Source of the DNA: Dehalococcoides mccartyi
GTDB taxonomy: Bacteria; Chloroflexota; Dehalococcoidia; UBA2979
Direction of reading: 5' to 3'
Length of the DNA: 7,055 nucleotides
Assembly: GCA_945888895.1 (NCBI GenBank)
Contig: CAMDAY010000114.1
Span: 1-7,055, forward strand
The notes under the pieces are model-generated. The model ran no database searches. It saw only the letters and a list, made by a program, of their open reading frames with translations, and was not told where the DNA came from. Below, in pieces: positions 1-5,375 of the stretch. Within the stretch, counting starts at the first letter, position 1; every line of letters begins with the position of its first letter. The position numbers and the translations under genes were made by a program.

Positions 1-54
1 GGATGTGTGTAGGGTGCCGGCCTCGTCCGCGTCCCAGCAACCTCGGAGGCAGGC

Positions 55-237
55 ATGGCGTCGGCGATCGAGATCCGCGGCAACCTCGCGCGGAAGTACG
101 CGGATGTGTTGACGCCCCCAGCGCTCGCCGCGATCGAGGTGCTTGCGCCCCTCGATGCCGCGCGCAAGCGGGCAATGATGGATCGCATCGCCCGCCGCAC
201 TCAGCGTGCGAAGTGGCCGGTCGCGGCGCGGCCGTAG
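55..237 (+). pseudogene. Possible truncated N-terminus of malate synthase (60 codons)
   Basis: This short frame begins at an ATG with a strong Shine-Dalgarno (GGAGG at 45-49, 5-nt spacer) and has GC-rich third positions like a real gene. Residues about 15-51 (YADVLTPPALAAIEVL, then RKRAMMDRIARR) resemble the start of malate synthase A family proteins, where an 'ILT.EAL' segment is followed by an R-rich 'R..L...R..R' helix. A full malate synthase has over 500 residues with a TIM barrel, and none of that follows: the frame ends at 235-237. No other frame downstream continues the family. Its last 37 bases overlap the 3' end of the convergent gene at 201-980, and the resemblance fades at that junction. 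I infer a broken remnant joined to a neighbour by rearrangement. It could instead be a genuine small protein, since the family match is from memory and over about 40 residues only. Confidence 0.38.
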
Positions 238-980
238 GGCCGAGCGACGCGCACGGCGTACGCGCCGAACCCCTCGTCATGGACGGGCTTCCAGTCCTCG
301 CCCACCCGTCGCGCCGAGGTGAGGAACGCGAGGCCAATGCCGCCCGATACTTCGAGGAGCGGTCGCTGTTCGAGGCGCGCGGTCTGCACCAGGCCATCGA
401 ACGTGGCGGCCAGTTCGCCTGGCGTCGGGAGTGAGGACGCGTCGCTGCGCAGTTTGTCGACCGCACGCTTCAGCCCTTCGAGCTCGAGCGGGGGGAGGTC
501 GATGAGGGTGCCAGTATGGGTCGCGGAGCCCGCGAACGCGCCGATCAGCTGGTCGATCGACTCGAAGCGTACGCCCTCGCGCAGGACGCCCGCGGTCATC
601 AGCTCGTCTTCGAGGGTGCGCAGGTAGACGCGCGAGCCGTTGAGGATGTCGGCGGCAGCGGCGAGCAGCCAGAGCGGTGAGAAGCCCCACGCCACGATCG
701 TGCCGAGCTCGACGATGTTGCCGACGGTCTTCTGCGCGGCGATGCGTCCGGCAGTCGCCCCCGGTACCGCGCCCGACAGGGCGGCGGGATCCACGCCACC
801 GAGCAGCTCGACGCTGATCCGCAGCGCATTCCTCGCGGTGACCTCGTACAGCATCGACTCCCGCACGAATCGGGGGAGCAGCAGGTGGGCACTCTCGTAG
901 ACACCGCCGCCGATCACGGCGAACGCGGCGCGGATGGAGCGCTCGGGCAGGGACAGCAGATAGCGCAGTGTGATGGGCAC
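201..980 (-). CDS. Uncharacterised EcsC-like protein, 259 aa
   Basis: The role is unknown. Residues 83-115 (TVGNIVELGTIVAWG, then SPLWLLAAAADILNG) form a hydrophobic stretch that could be a membrane-associated hairpin. The segment after it, rich in L, E and R, resembles the helical region of EcsC-like proteins and of an uncharacterised family I associate with Chloroflexota, whose members share an N-terminal 'LLLPRFVRES' type segment (here 33-42). There is no signal peptide and no recognisable catalytic motif. The start is GTG at 978-980, the first possible start after an in-frame TAG three codons upstream. No Shine-Dalgarno precedes it, but TAGCAT lies at 987-992, 6 nt before the start, the spacing expected for a -10 box of a leaderless transcript. 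The gene is divergent from the response regulator and overlaps the fragment at 55-237 tail-to-tail. Coding status is fairly sure; the family name is tentative. Confidence 0.7.
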   Translation of the reverse strand: MPITLRYLLSLPERSIRAAFAVIGGGVYESAHLLLPRFVRESMLYEVTARNALRISVELLGGVDPAALSGAVPGATAGRIAAQKTVGNIVELGTIVAWGFSPLWLLAAAADILNGSRVYLRTLEDELMTAGVLREGVRFESIDQLIGAFAGSATHTGTLIDLPPLELEGLKRAVDKLRSDASSLPTPGELAATFDGLVQTARLEQRPLLEVSGGIGLAFLTSARRVGEDWKPVHDEGFGAYAVRVARPYGRAATGHFAR

Positions 981-1071
981 GCATTCATGCTACGCCGGGC
1001 ACCCCGGCGACTCGTCATCCCCGCACCGGTGTCGGGCGTGCCGCGGGAGGGACGGAGGGCCCCCGATTAGG

Positions 1072-1085
1072 GGGACGTACCTCCC
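1072..1085. promoter_or_regulatory. DosR-box-like imperfect palindrome
   Basis: The 14 bases GGGACGTACCTCCC fit the core DosR/DevR operator pattern GGGAC-N4-GTCCC at nine of ten arm positions, with C in place of the G at 1081, and have a palindromic GTAC centre. The site lies in the divergent region between the EcsC-like gene (start 980) and a DevR-type response regulator (start 1173). It is therefore a candidate autoregulatory or divergent operator for that regulator. Only the match and the location are seen; binding is inferred. In GC-rich DNA such a match can arise by chance. Confidence 0.35.
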
Positions 1086-1172
1086 TCAGCGGCGGACCCT
1101 GCTCGTGGGATGATGTCCGTGCTGTCGGGGGCCGGATACGGCATCATCTCGATCGCAGCGCAGGAGAGCTTC

Positions 1173-1838
1173 ATGACTGCAGCCCCGATCCGAGTGCTTC
1201 TGGTGGACGATCACGAGGTGGTGCGGCGCGGGTTGCAGGCGATCCTTGAACGAAACGTCGAGATCACTGTGGTCGGGGAGGCGGGTACCGTGGCCGGCGC
1301 TGTGCAGGAGGCAGAGCGGGTGCGGCCCGACGTGGTCGTCATGGATCTGCGCTTGCCGGACGGCTCCGGCGTGGACGCCTGCCGCCAGGTACGCGCCCAG
1401 GACGAGAACGTGAAGGTGCTGATCCTCACCTCGCACGCCGATGAGGATGCGCTGTTTTCCGCCGTCCTGGCGGGCGCGTCCGGTTACGTGCTGAAAGATC
1501 TCGACCCCACGGGCCTGCAGAAGGCGATCATCGATGTTGGCCGGGGGGGATCGCTCCTCGATCCTCAGATGGCCACGCGCGTCCTCGATCGGATGCGCCG
1601 AGGCGCGGGCCAGCATCCGGCGGACGACCCCTTCGCCTCGCTCTCGCCGCAGGAGGGCCGGATCCTGGAGATGATCGGTGATGGGATGACGAACCGCACG
1701 ATCGCGGAGCACCTGTCACTGAGCGAGAAGACGATCAAGAACTACGTCTCCGACATCTACTCCAAGCTCCACATCGAGCGCCGGTCGCAGGCCTCCAGGC
1801 TCATCACGGAGCGGCAGATGCGCAAGGATCAGACGTAG
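1173..1838 (+). CDS. NarL/DevR (DosR)-type response regulator, 221 aa
   Basis: This is a two-component transcription factor acting in the cytoplasm. The receiver domain spans about residues 5-120: acidic pair D12-D13, phospho-acceptor D58 in VVVMDLRLPDGSG, switch T86 and K108. The LuxR-type helix-turn-helix spans about 153-212 (SPQEGRILEMIGDGMTN, then the recognition helix SEKTIKNYVS). The segments LILTS, AGASGYVLKD, GGSLLD and EKTIKNYVS are close to mycobacterial DevR/DosR, including the K186/K189/N190 triad that corresponds to its DNA-contacting residues. The ATG at 1173 is chosen because AGGAG lies at 1162-1166 with a 6-nt spacer; an in-frame ATG at 1110 would add 21 residues before the domain and has no such site. 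No sensor kinase lies on either side, so it is an orphan here. DosR homologues answer to hypoxia, NO or redox signals; whether this one does is not shown. Confidence 0.95.
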   Translation: MTAAPIRVLLVDDHEVVRRGLQAILERNVEITVVGEAGTVAGAVQEAERVRPDVVVMDLRLPDGSGVDACRQVRAQDENVKVLILTSHADEDALFSAVLAGASGYVLKDLDPTGLQKAIIDVGRGGSLLDPQMATRVLDRMRRGAGQHPADDPFASLSPQEGRILEMIGDGMTNRTIAEHLSLSEKTIKNYVSDIYSKLHIERRSQASRLITERQMRKDQT

Positions 1839-1953
1839 CGAGTCCATCCCCCTGACCTCGTTCGCGGAGGATGCGGCGGCTCTCAGCCGAATCCGTCCGA
1901 GCCCCGATGACGAGTGAAGATGTGACCCGACCCGTCCCCGGGGCCGCGTGTGT

Positions 1954-1982
1954 TTGCCCCTCCCTCCGCGCCTGTTTACTGT
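1954..1982 (+). promoter_or_regulatory. Predicted sigma70-type promoter of the MFS gene
   Basis: TTGCCC at 1954-1959 (four of six to the -35 consensus) is followed after exactly 17 nt by TACTGT at 1977-1982 (first, second and last bases of the -10 consensus). Transcription would begin near 1989, leaving a leader of about 45 nt before the MFS start at 2034. It lies in the 195-bp gap after the response regulator, which has no convincing terminator. Individual hexamers are weak; the spacing and the AT-richer island in a GC-rich gap are what support it. Confidence 0.4.
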
Positions 1983-2033
1983 ACCCGGATGCTCGTGCGC
2001 CTCGCTGGCTGACGCGGGGCGAGAGGATCATGC

Positions 2034-3404
2034 ATGACAGCCGCCGCTCCCCGCCCGCGCGTCTTTTACGGATGGGTCATCGTCGCCTGCGCGTGGCTCG
2101 CCAACTTCACGACGACCTCAGCGAATCCGCTCGTCTTCTCCTTCTTCCTGTTCCCGATGGCAGAGACCCTCGGCGTGAGGCCGAGCGACCTTGTCTGGGG
2201 GATCACCATCCGATCGGTGGCGGGTGGGCTGTTCGCGCCGTACTTCGGGCGGATCATCGACCGGCACGGTTCGCGCTGGCCGGGGGCGATCTCGGGCGTC
2301 ATCATGGGCGCCACGCTGATCGGCTTCTCGTCGATCACCAACCTGTGGGTGTTGTACGCGCTGTTCTTCGTGTCGGGCCTCACGGGGTTCAGCATCTTCG
2401 GCGGCAACGTCCTCACCATCGTGCCGCCGGCGAACTGGTTCGTCGCGAAGCGCGGACGAGCGATCTCGATATCGGCGTCCGGACAGCTCGTCGGCAGCGC
2501 GGCCTCCGCGATCGCCGCAGCGTTCTTCATCGAGCAGTTCGGCTGGCAGACGGCGTGGGCGATCTTCGGCGTGATCGCGTTCCTCGGCGTCACCCCCGCC
2601 TACGCGCTCTTCATGCGGCGCCGGCCCGAGGACATCGGGCTCCTGCCGGACGGCGCTGCGGCACCCACCGCGGCCGAGGTCGCAGCGGAGGCGGCGAAGC
2701 CCGCCGCCGTCGTGCAGCGCGCCAATGAGCGCTACGAGTTCACGGTGAGCGAAGCGCTGCGGACCCCCGTGCTCTGGCTGCACGTCGCCGCGTTCACGAC
2801 GATGCTGACCGTGATCTCCCCGTTCCTGCTGTTCCGCAACCACTACTGGCAAGAGCTCGGGTTCTCCCCGCAGCTGATCGCGATCGGCATCGCACTCGAC
2901 CCGTTCACCGTGGCGATGATGAGCATCGGGATGGGGGTCGTGGCGGAGCGGGTGCCGATCCGCTACGTGGGTGCGTTCGGCGGGGTGTGGCGCTTGCTCG
3001 GGATGTTGCCACTCACACTGGGCGCGACATGGCCCTCGTCCGTGCTTGTCCACAACTTCGTCTGGGGCATCGGCAGCGGCACCACATCCGTGTTCCAGAC
3101 GCTGATGATCCCGGACTACTTCGGCCGTGGGCACCAGGGCGCCATTCGAGGTGCGGTGACGCCGGTGATGGTGATCGTCGGGTCGCTGGGTGGCCCGCTT
3201 GGCGGGTATCTCCTCGATGCGGGCATGAGCTACCGGATGTTCTTCTGGGGCATCTTCGCCGCGGTTGCCCTGGCGAGCGCCTCGATTCTGCTCCAGACGC
3301 CGCCGAGCCCCCCCCCGCGCCTCCAGGCCGAGGCGGACGCGCACGCGGCCCGCCGAGAGGACGCCGAGTCCGCGGGGGCCAATGCTCGCGATCGCGAGGG
3401 GTAG
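2034..3404 (+). CDS. MFS transporter, OFA/monocarboxylate-like, 456 aa
   Basis: A polytopic inner-membrane secondary transporter of the major facilitator superfamily. It opens with YGWVIVACAWLANF (12-25), typical of the oxalate/formate antiporter and monocarboxylate transporter branch. The MFS motif A appears as GRIIDRHGSR at 72-81 between helices 2 and 3. About six hydrophobic helices precede a cytoplasmic loop near residues 198-240, which contains RRRPEDIGLLPDG followed by an Ala/Glu-rich linker; about six more follow. After the last helix is a polar tail (about 422-456) rich in Pro, Ala, Glu and Arg. The ATG at 2034 has GAGAGGA at 2021-2027 with a 6-nt spacer. It has its own likely promoter and probably stands alone, convergent with the CLC gene. 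The substrate cannot be read from sequence or context; an organic anion is the family-based guess. A run of nine C lies in the tail at 3308-3316. Confidence 0.93.
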   Translation: MTAAAPRPRVFYGWVIVACAWLANFTTTSANPLVFSFFLFPMAETLGVRPSDLVWGITIRSVAGGLFAPYFGRIIDRHGSRWPGAISGVIMGATLIGFSSITNLWVLYALFFVSGLTGFSIFGGNVLTIVPPANWFVAKRGRAISISASGQLVGSAASAIAAAFFIEQFGWQTAWAIFGVIAFLGVTPAYALFMRRRPEDIGLLPDGAAAPTAAEVAAEAAKPAAVVQRANERYEFTVSEALRTPVLWLHVAAFTTMLTVISPFLLFRNHYWQELGFSPQLIAIGIALDPFTVAMMSIGMGVVAERVPIRYVGAFGGVWRLLGMLPLTLGATWPSSVLVHNFVWGIGSGTTSVFQTLMIPDYFGRGHQGAIRGAVTPVMVIVGSLGGPLGGYLLDAGMSYRMFFWGIFAAVALASASILLQTPPSPPPRLQAEADAHAARREDAESAGANARDREG

Positions 3405-3470
3405 TCCGCCACCGTCGCCACCCGCCCTGGTCCCGGCGTCCCGCCGCGCGCAGGTGCGCGAGGCTCCCGC

Positions 3471-3494
3471 GACATCGACATCGACATCGACACC
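3471..3494. repeat. Short tandem repeat GACATC, about four units
   Basis: Three perfect GACATC hexamers (3471-3488) and a fourth with one change (GACACC, 3489-3494) stand in the gap between the convergent MFS and CLC genes, directly before the terminator stem. The array is non-coding. It may be simple slippage and could vary in copy number between strains; no function is evident. Confidence 0.8.
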
Positions 3495-3496
3495 GG

Positions 3497-3520
3497 GACG
3501 CCCGCTAGCCGGCGGGCGTC
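3497..3520. terminator. Bidirectional hairpin terminator between convergent genes
   Basis: A perfect 9-bp GC-rich stem (GACGCCCGC at 3497-3505 with GCGGGCGTC at 3512-3520) encloses the six-base loop TAGCCG. It sits 92 bases after the MFS stop and 7 bases beyond the CLC stop codon on the other strand, the expected place for a shared terminator. The T tract is poor on both sides (TTGCTGCCT on the plus strand, none on the minus), so it is not a textbook intrinsic terminator and may need Rho or act only as a 3'-end stabiliser. Confidence 0.65.
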
Positions 3521-3527
3521 TTGCTGC

Positions 3528-4910
3528 CTACGGGCGGTGGCGTCCCTCGCGGATCGCGCGCAGCGATGCCTCGTCCGGCACCGTGCCGATCTTTGGCGTG
3601 CCGACGCGCTGCGACAGGTAGATCCCGGAGTGGCCGCTCACGAGGTACGCGACCACGCAGCCTACCGCGAGGTACGGCGCGGCGTCGGCGCCGAACAGTT
3701 CGATGCCCATGACGATGCACGCCAGCGGTGTGTTTGCCGCGCCCGCAAAGATTGCGACGAAGCCCACGGCGGCGAACAGATCCGCCGGGCCGCCCGTGAG
3801 CGCTGCGAGGCGATTGCCGAGCGTGGCGCCGATGAAGAAGAGCGGGGTCACCTCGCCGCCCTTGAACCCGCTGCCGAGGGCGAGCGCGGTAAACACGATC
3901 TTCCACCACCACGAATCCCAGTGCGCCCCCTGCGCCTGAAAGCTCGAGAGGATCGTTACTGCGCCTGCCTCCGGCGATGTCACGCCGAGGCCGAGGTAGT
4001 CACGCGTCCCGAGCACCAGCACGAGCCCGATGATCAGCAGCGCCCCCACGGCAGGGCGCGCGATCGGCCACGGGATCAACGTGCGGAACACGCGGCCGAT
4101 GCCGTGCGTCATTTCCGCGAACAGCAAGGCGGCGAGCCCGAATGCGATGCCCGCCGTGGCGATCTTCACCATGAGCCAGGGGTCGAAGGGGAGGCGTCCC
4201 TCGTGGCCCAGAACGGCGACCTGGTACGTCGTGTGGTGGGCATCCCACGCGGCCGTGGTGGCATCCGCGAGCAACGAGGCATAGAGGACGGGGAGCAGCG
4301 CCGCGTATCGCATCCGCCCCAGTGCGAGGACCTCCATCGCGAAGATCGCGCCGGCGATCGGCGTGCCGAAAACGGAGCCGAAGCCGGCGGCGATCCCAGC
4401 CATCAGCAGCGTCTGCAGGTCGGCCGGCGACAGCCGCAGCACCCGGTTGAACGCGCTCGCGATGCCGCCGCCCATTTGGACCGCGGTACCCTCGCGACCG
4501 ACCGAGGCGCCGAACAGGTGCGCGAGGATCGTGGTGACGAAGATCAGCGGGGCGATGCGCGCGGGGACGCCACCGCCCGGCTCGTGGATCTCGTCCACCA
4601 GGAGGTTGTTGCCACCCTCGACCGTGCGGCCGAACTGGTGGTAAAGCACGGCGCTCAGGACACCCGCGACGGGCAGCAGGTACAGCAGCCACGGCTGCTC
4701 CCATCGCACCGCGGTCACGGCGTCGAGGGCCCAGAGGAACAGCGCGGAGGCCGAACCGACGGCGATTGCGACAGGTGTGATCAGCAGCAGCCACTTGCCG
4801 ATGTAGCGAGCGATCGCGAGCTGCTCGCCGGCATGGAGACGCGACGGGCCGCGCCACGGGTGGGCACGCCACTGAGCGAGGGAGCGAAGTCGGGTGGAGG
4901 GATGATTCAT
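3528..4910 (-). CDS. CLC-F type fluoride/proton antiporter, 460 aa
   Basis: A polytopic inner-membrane CLC protein that, by family, exports cytoplasmic F- in exchange for protons. The selectivity motifs are of the fluoride branch, not the chloride branch. GGNNLL at 99-104 stands where chloride CLCs have GSGIP. GREGT at 138-142 replaces GREGP and keeps the gating glutamate E140. GGEVTP at 351-356 supplies E353 and T355, matching the E318/T320 pair described in the Enterococcus CLC-F by equal spacing. GSVFGTP (178-184) and GATLGN (361-366) are also typical. There is no C-terminal CBS domain. The ATG at 4908-4910 is chosen because AGGAG lies at 4922-4926; an upstream in-frame GTG at 4920-4922 overlaps that site and is unlikely. 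The spacer is long (11 nt). A fluoride riboswitch directly upstream independently supports the assignment. The gene is convergent with the MFS gene and monocistronic. Confidence 0.94.
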   Translation of the reverse strand: MNHPSTRLRSLAQWRAHPWRGPSRLHAGEQLAIARYIGKWLLLITPVAIAVGSASALFLWALDAVTAVRWEQPWLLYLLPVAGVLSAVLYHQFGRTVEGGNNLLVDEIHEPGGGVPARIAPLIFVTTILAHLFGASVGREGTAVQMGGGIASAFNRVLRLSPADLQTLLMAGIAAGFGSVFGTPIAGAIFAMEVLALGRMRYAALLPVLYASLLADATTAAWDAHHTTYQVAVLGHEGRLPFDPWLMVKIATAGIAFGLAALLFAEMTHGIGRVFRTLIPWPIARPAVGALLIIGLVLVLGTRDYLGLGVTSPEAGAVTILSSFQAQGAHWDSWWWKIVFTALALGSGFKGGEVTPLFFIGATLGNRLAALTGGPADLFAAVGFVAIFAGAANTPLACIVMGIELFGADAAPYLAVGCVVAYLVSGHSGIYLSQRVGTPKIGTVPDEASLRAIREGRHRP

Positions 4911-4920
4911 GGGCGCGCGC

Positions 4921-4942
4921 ACTCCTACGGACTCGTAGGAGT
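4921..4942 (-). promoter_or_regulatory. Riboswitch expression platform: hairpin masking the CLC ribosome binding site
   Basis: On the minus strand ACTCCTACG (4942-4934) pairs perfectly over 9 bp with CGTAGGAGT (4929-4921) around the loop AGTC. The 3' arm contains the AGGAG Shine-Dalgarno of the CLC gene. The 5' arm is the 3' end of the fluoride aptamer, and bases 4942-4938 are the same ones used in its pseudoknot. The two structures are therefore mutually exclusive. Ligand binding would free the ribosome binding site, giving translational ON control. No U tract follows, which argues against transcription termination. Pairing is seen directly; the mechanism is inferred. Confidence 0.82.
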
Positions 4943-4995
4943 CATCAGCCCGATGGCGAGCATCGGGCGGTTAACGGCAGAACCCCATTGCCGTG
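4935..4995 (-). promoter_or_regulatory. Fluoride riboswitch (crcB motif)
   Basis: The minus strand between the promoter and the CLC gene matches the fluoride aptamer. Helix P1 is ACGGCA (4994-4989) with TGCCGT (4979-4974), closing the loop ATGGGGTTC that carries the conserved AUGG segment. The junction reads TAACC (4973-4969). The second helix is GCCCGATG (4968-4961) with CATCGGGC (4955-4948) around a five-base loop. The signature 3' segment TGATGACTCCTAC (4947-4935) follows. The pseudoknot forms between GGGGTT (4986-4981) and GACTCC (4943-4938): six pairs, two of them wobble. The known class binds F- through Mg2+ ions and controls fluoride exporters such as CrcB/Fluc and CLC-F, exactly the gene found downstream. 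The P1 loop is about one base longer than in common representatives. Confidence 0.94.
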
Positions 4996-5000
4996 GCGAG

Positions 5001-5029
5001 AGCGTACGAAGGGCCACTCCGAAACGCAA
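5001..5029 (-). promoter_or_regulatory. Predicted promoter of the fluoride riboswitch/CLC transcript
   Basis: On the minus strand TTGCGT (5029-5024) and TACGCT (5006-5001) are separated by exactly 17 nt. A start about 7 nt after the -10 box falls near 4994, the first paired base of aptamer helix P1. Each hexamer has only three consensus matches, but the agreement between the predicted start and the 5' edge of an independently recognised RNA raises confidence. Confidence 0.5.
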
Positions 5030-5119
5030 GGCGCGCCGGGCACACGCATCCGCAACGGCCGGAGGACTACGGTAGAGGGGCACCCCGTGACGCCTCGACA
5101 CCCCGTCGTGGCGGCGCCG

Positions 5120-5133
5120 GGGACGCCAGTCGA
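5120..5133. promoter_or_regulatory. Weak DosR-box-like site before the small membrane protein
   Basis: GGGAC-GCCA-GTCGA at 5120-5133 fits GGGAC-N4-GTCCC at eight of ten arm positions. It sits immediately upstream of, and partly over, the ribosome binding site of the gene at 5144. It would be of interest only if the stronger site at 1072-1085 proves real; chance is a serious alternative. The rest of the 4996-5143 region on the plus strand shows no convincing promoter. Confidence 0.15.
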
Positions 5134-5143
5134 GGAGTGGCGC

Positions 5144-5350
5144 ATGGACACGAGCCAGATCCGATGGGCGAGACTGATCGGCGGAGCCGTGCTGCTGCTG
5201 CTCGGACTGCTGTGGGCGTTGCAGGGAGCGGGCATCGTTGGCGGCAGTGTCATGAGCGGCCAGTCGCAGTGGCTGCTGATCGGTGCGGTCATGGCGGTGG
5301 TCGGCCTCTGGCTAGCCGCGACCGGTCTCCGAGGCAGCGCGAAGCCATAG
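5144..5350 (+). CDS. Small two-helix membrane protein, 68 aa
   Basis: The function is unknown. The protein is almost all membrane: helix 1 about residues 10-34 (ARLIGGAVLLLLGLLWALQG), a short loop near GSVMSGQSQ, helix 2 about 42-61 (WLLIGAVMAVVGLWLAATG), and a short basic tail. The pattern 'LLGLLWxLQGxGIxGGSxMSGQxxW..IG' recalls a widespread uncharacterised small-protein family in high-GC bacteria. The ATG at 5144 has AGGAG at 5133-5137 with a 6-nt spacer. The frame stays open upstream to 4988, but that part is polar and overlaps the riboswitch and its promoter on the other strand, so it is not taken as coding. The molybdoenzyme starts 25 bases after its stop, suggesting one operon and possibly an accessory or anchoring role. 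Confidence 0.8.
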   Translation: MDTSQIRWARLIGGAVLLLLGLLWALQGAGIVGGSVMSGQSQWLLIGAVMAVVGLWLAATGLRGSAKP

Positions 5351-5375
5351 CCGAGCAGACGAGGACTGGGGACAG

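Noticed and set aside
1110..1172. Upstream ATG at 1110 as the response regulator start.
   Set aside because: The extra 21 residues lie before the receiver domain and match nothing; the clear AGGAG at 1162-1166 supports the start at 1173.
1877..1889. Small hairpin CGGCT-CTC-AGCCG after the response regulator as a terminator.
   Set aside because: The stem has only five pairs and no T tract follows.
2118..3344. Long open frame on the minus strand opposite the MFS gene (408 codons).
   Set aside because: It is a by-product of high-GC codon use: composition is extreme in Arg, His, Asp and Glu, no domain is recognisable, and it lies fully over a well-supported gene.
4911..4922. GTG at 4920-4922 as the CLC start, adding four residues.
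   Set aside because: It overlaps the AGGAG ribosome site (4922-4926), so that site could not serve it. The ATG at 4910 is better placed and the family does not need the extra residues.
3537..5075. Long open frame on the plus strand opposite the CLC gene and riboswitch (512 codons).
   Set aside because: It has no recognisable domain, shadow-like composition, and covers both the CLC-F gene and the fluoride riboswitch on the other strand.
4988..5143. N-terminal extension of the small membrane protein.
   Set aside because: The stretch is polar and low in complexity, overlaps the riboswitch promoter on the other strand, and has no ribosome site; the internal ATG at 5144 has a good one.
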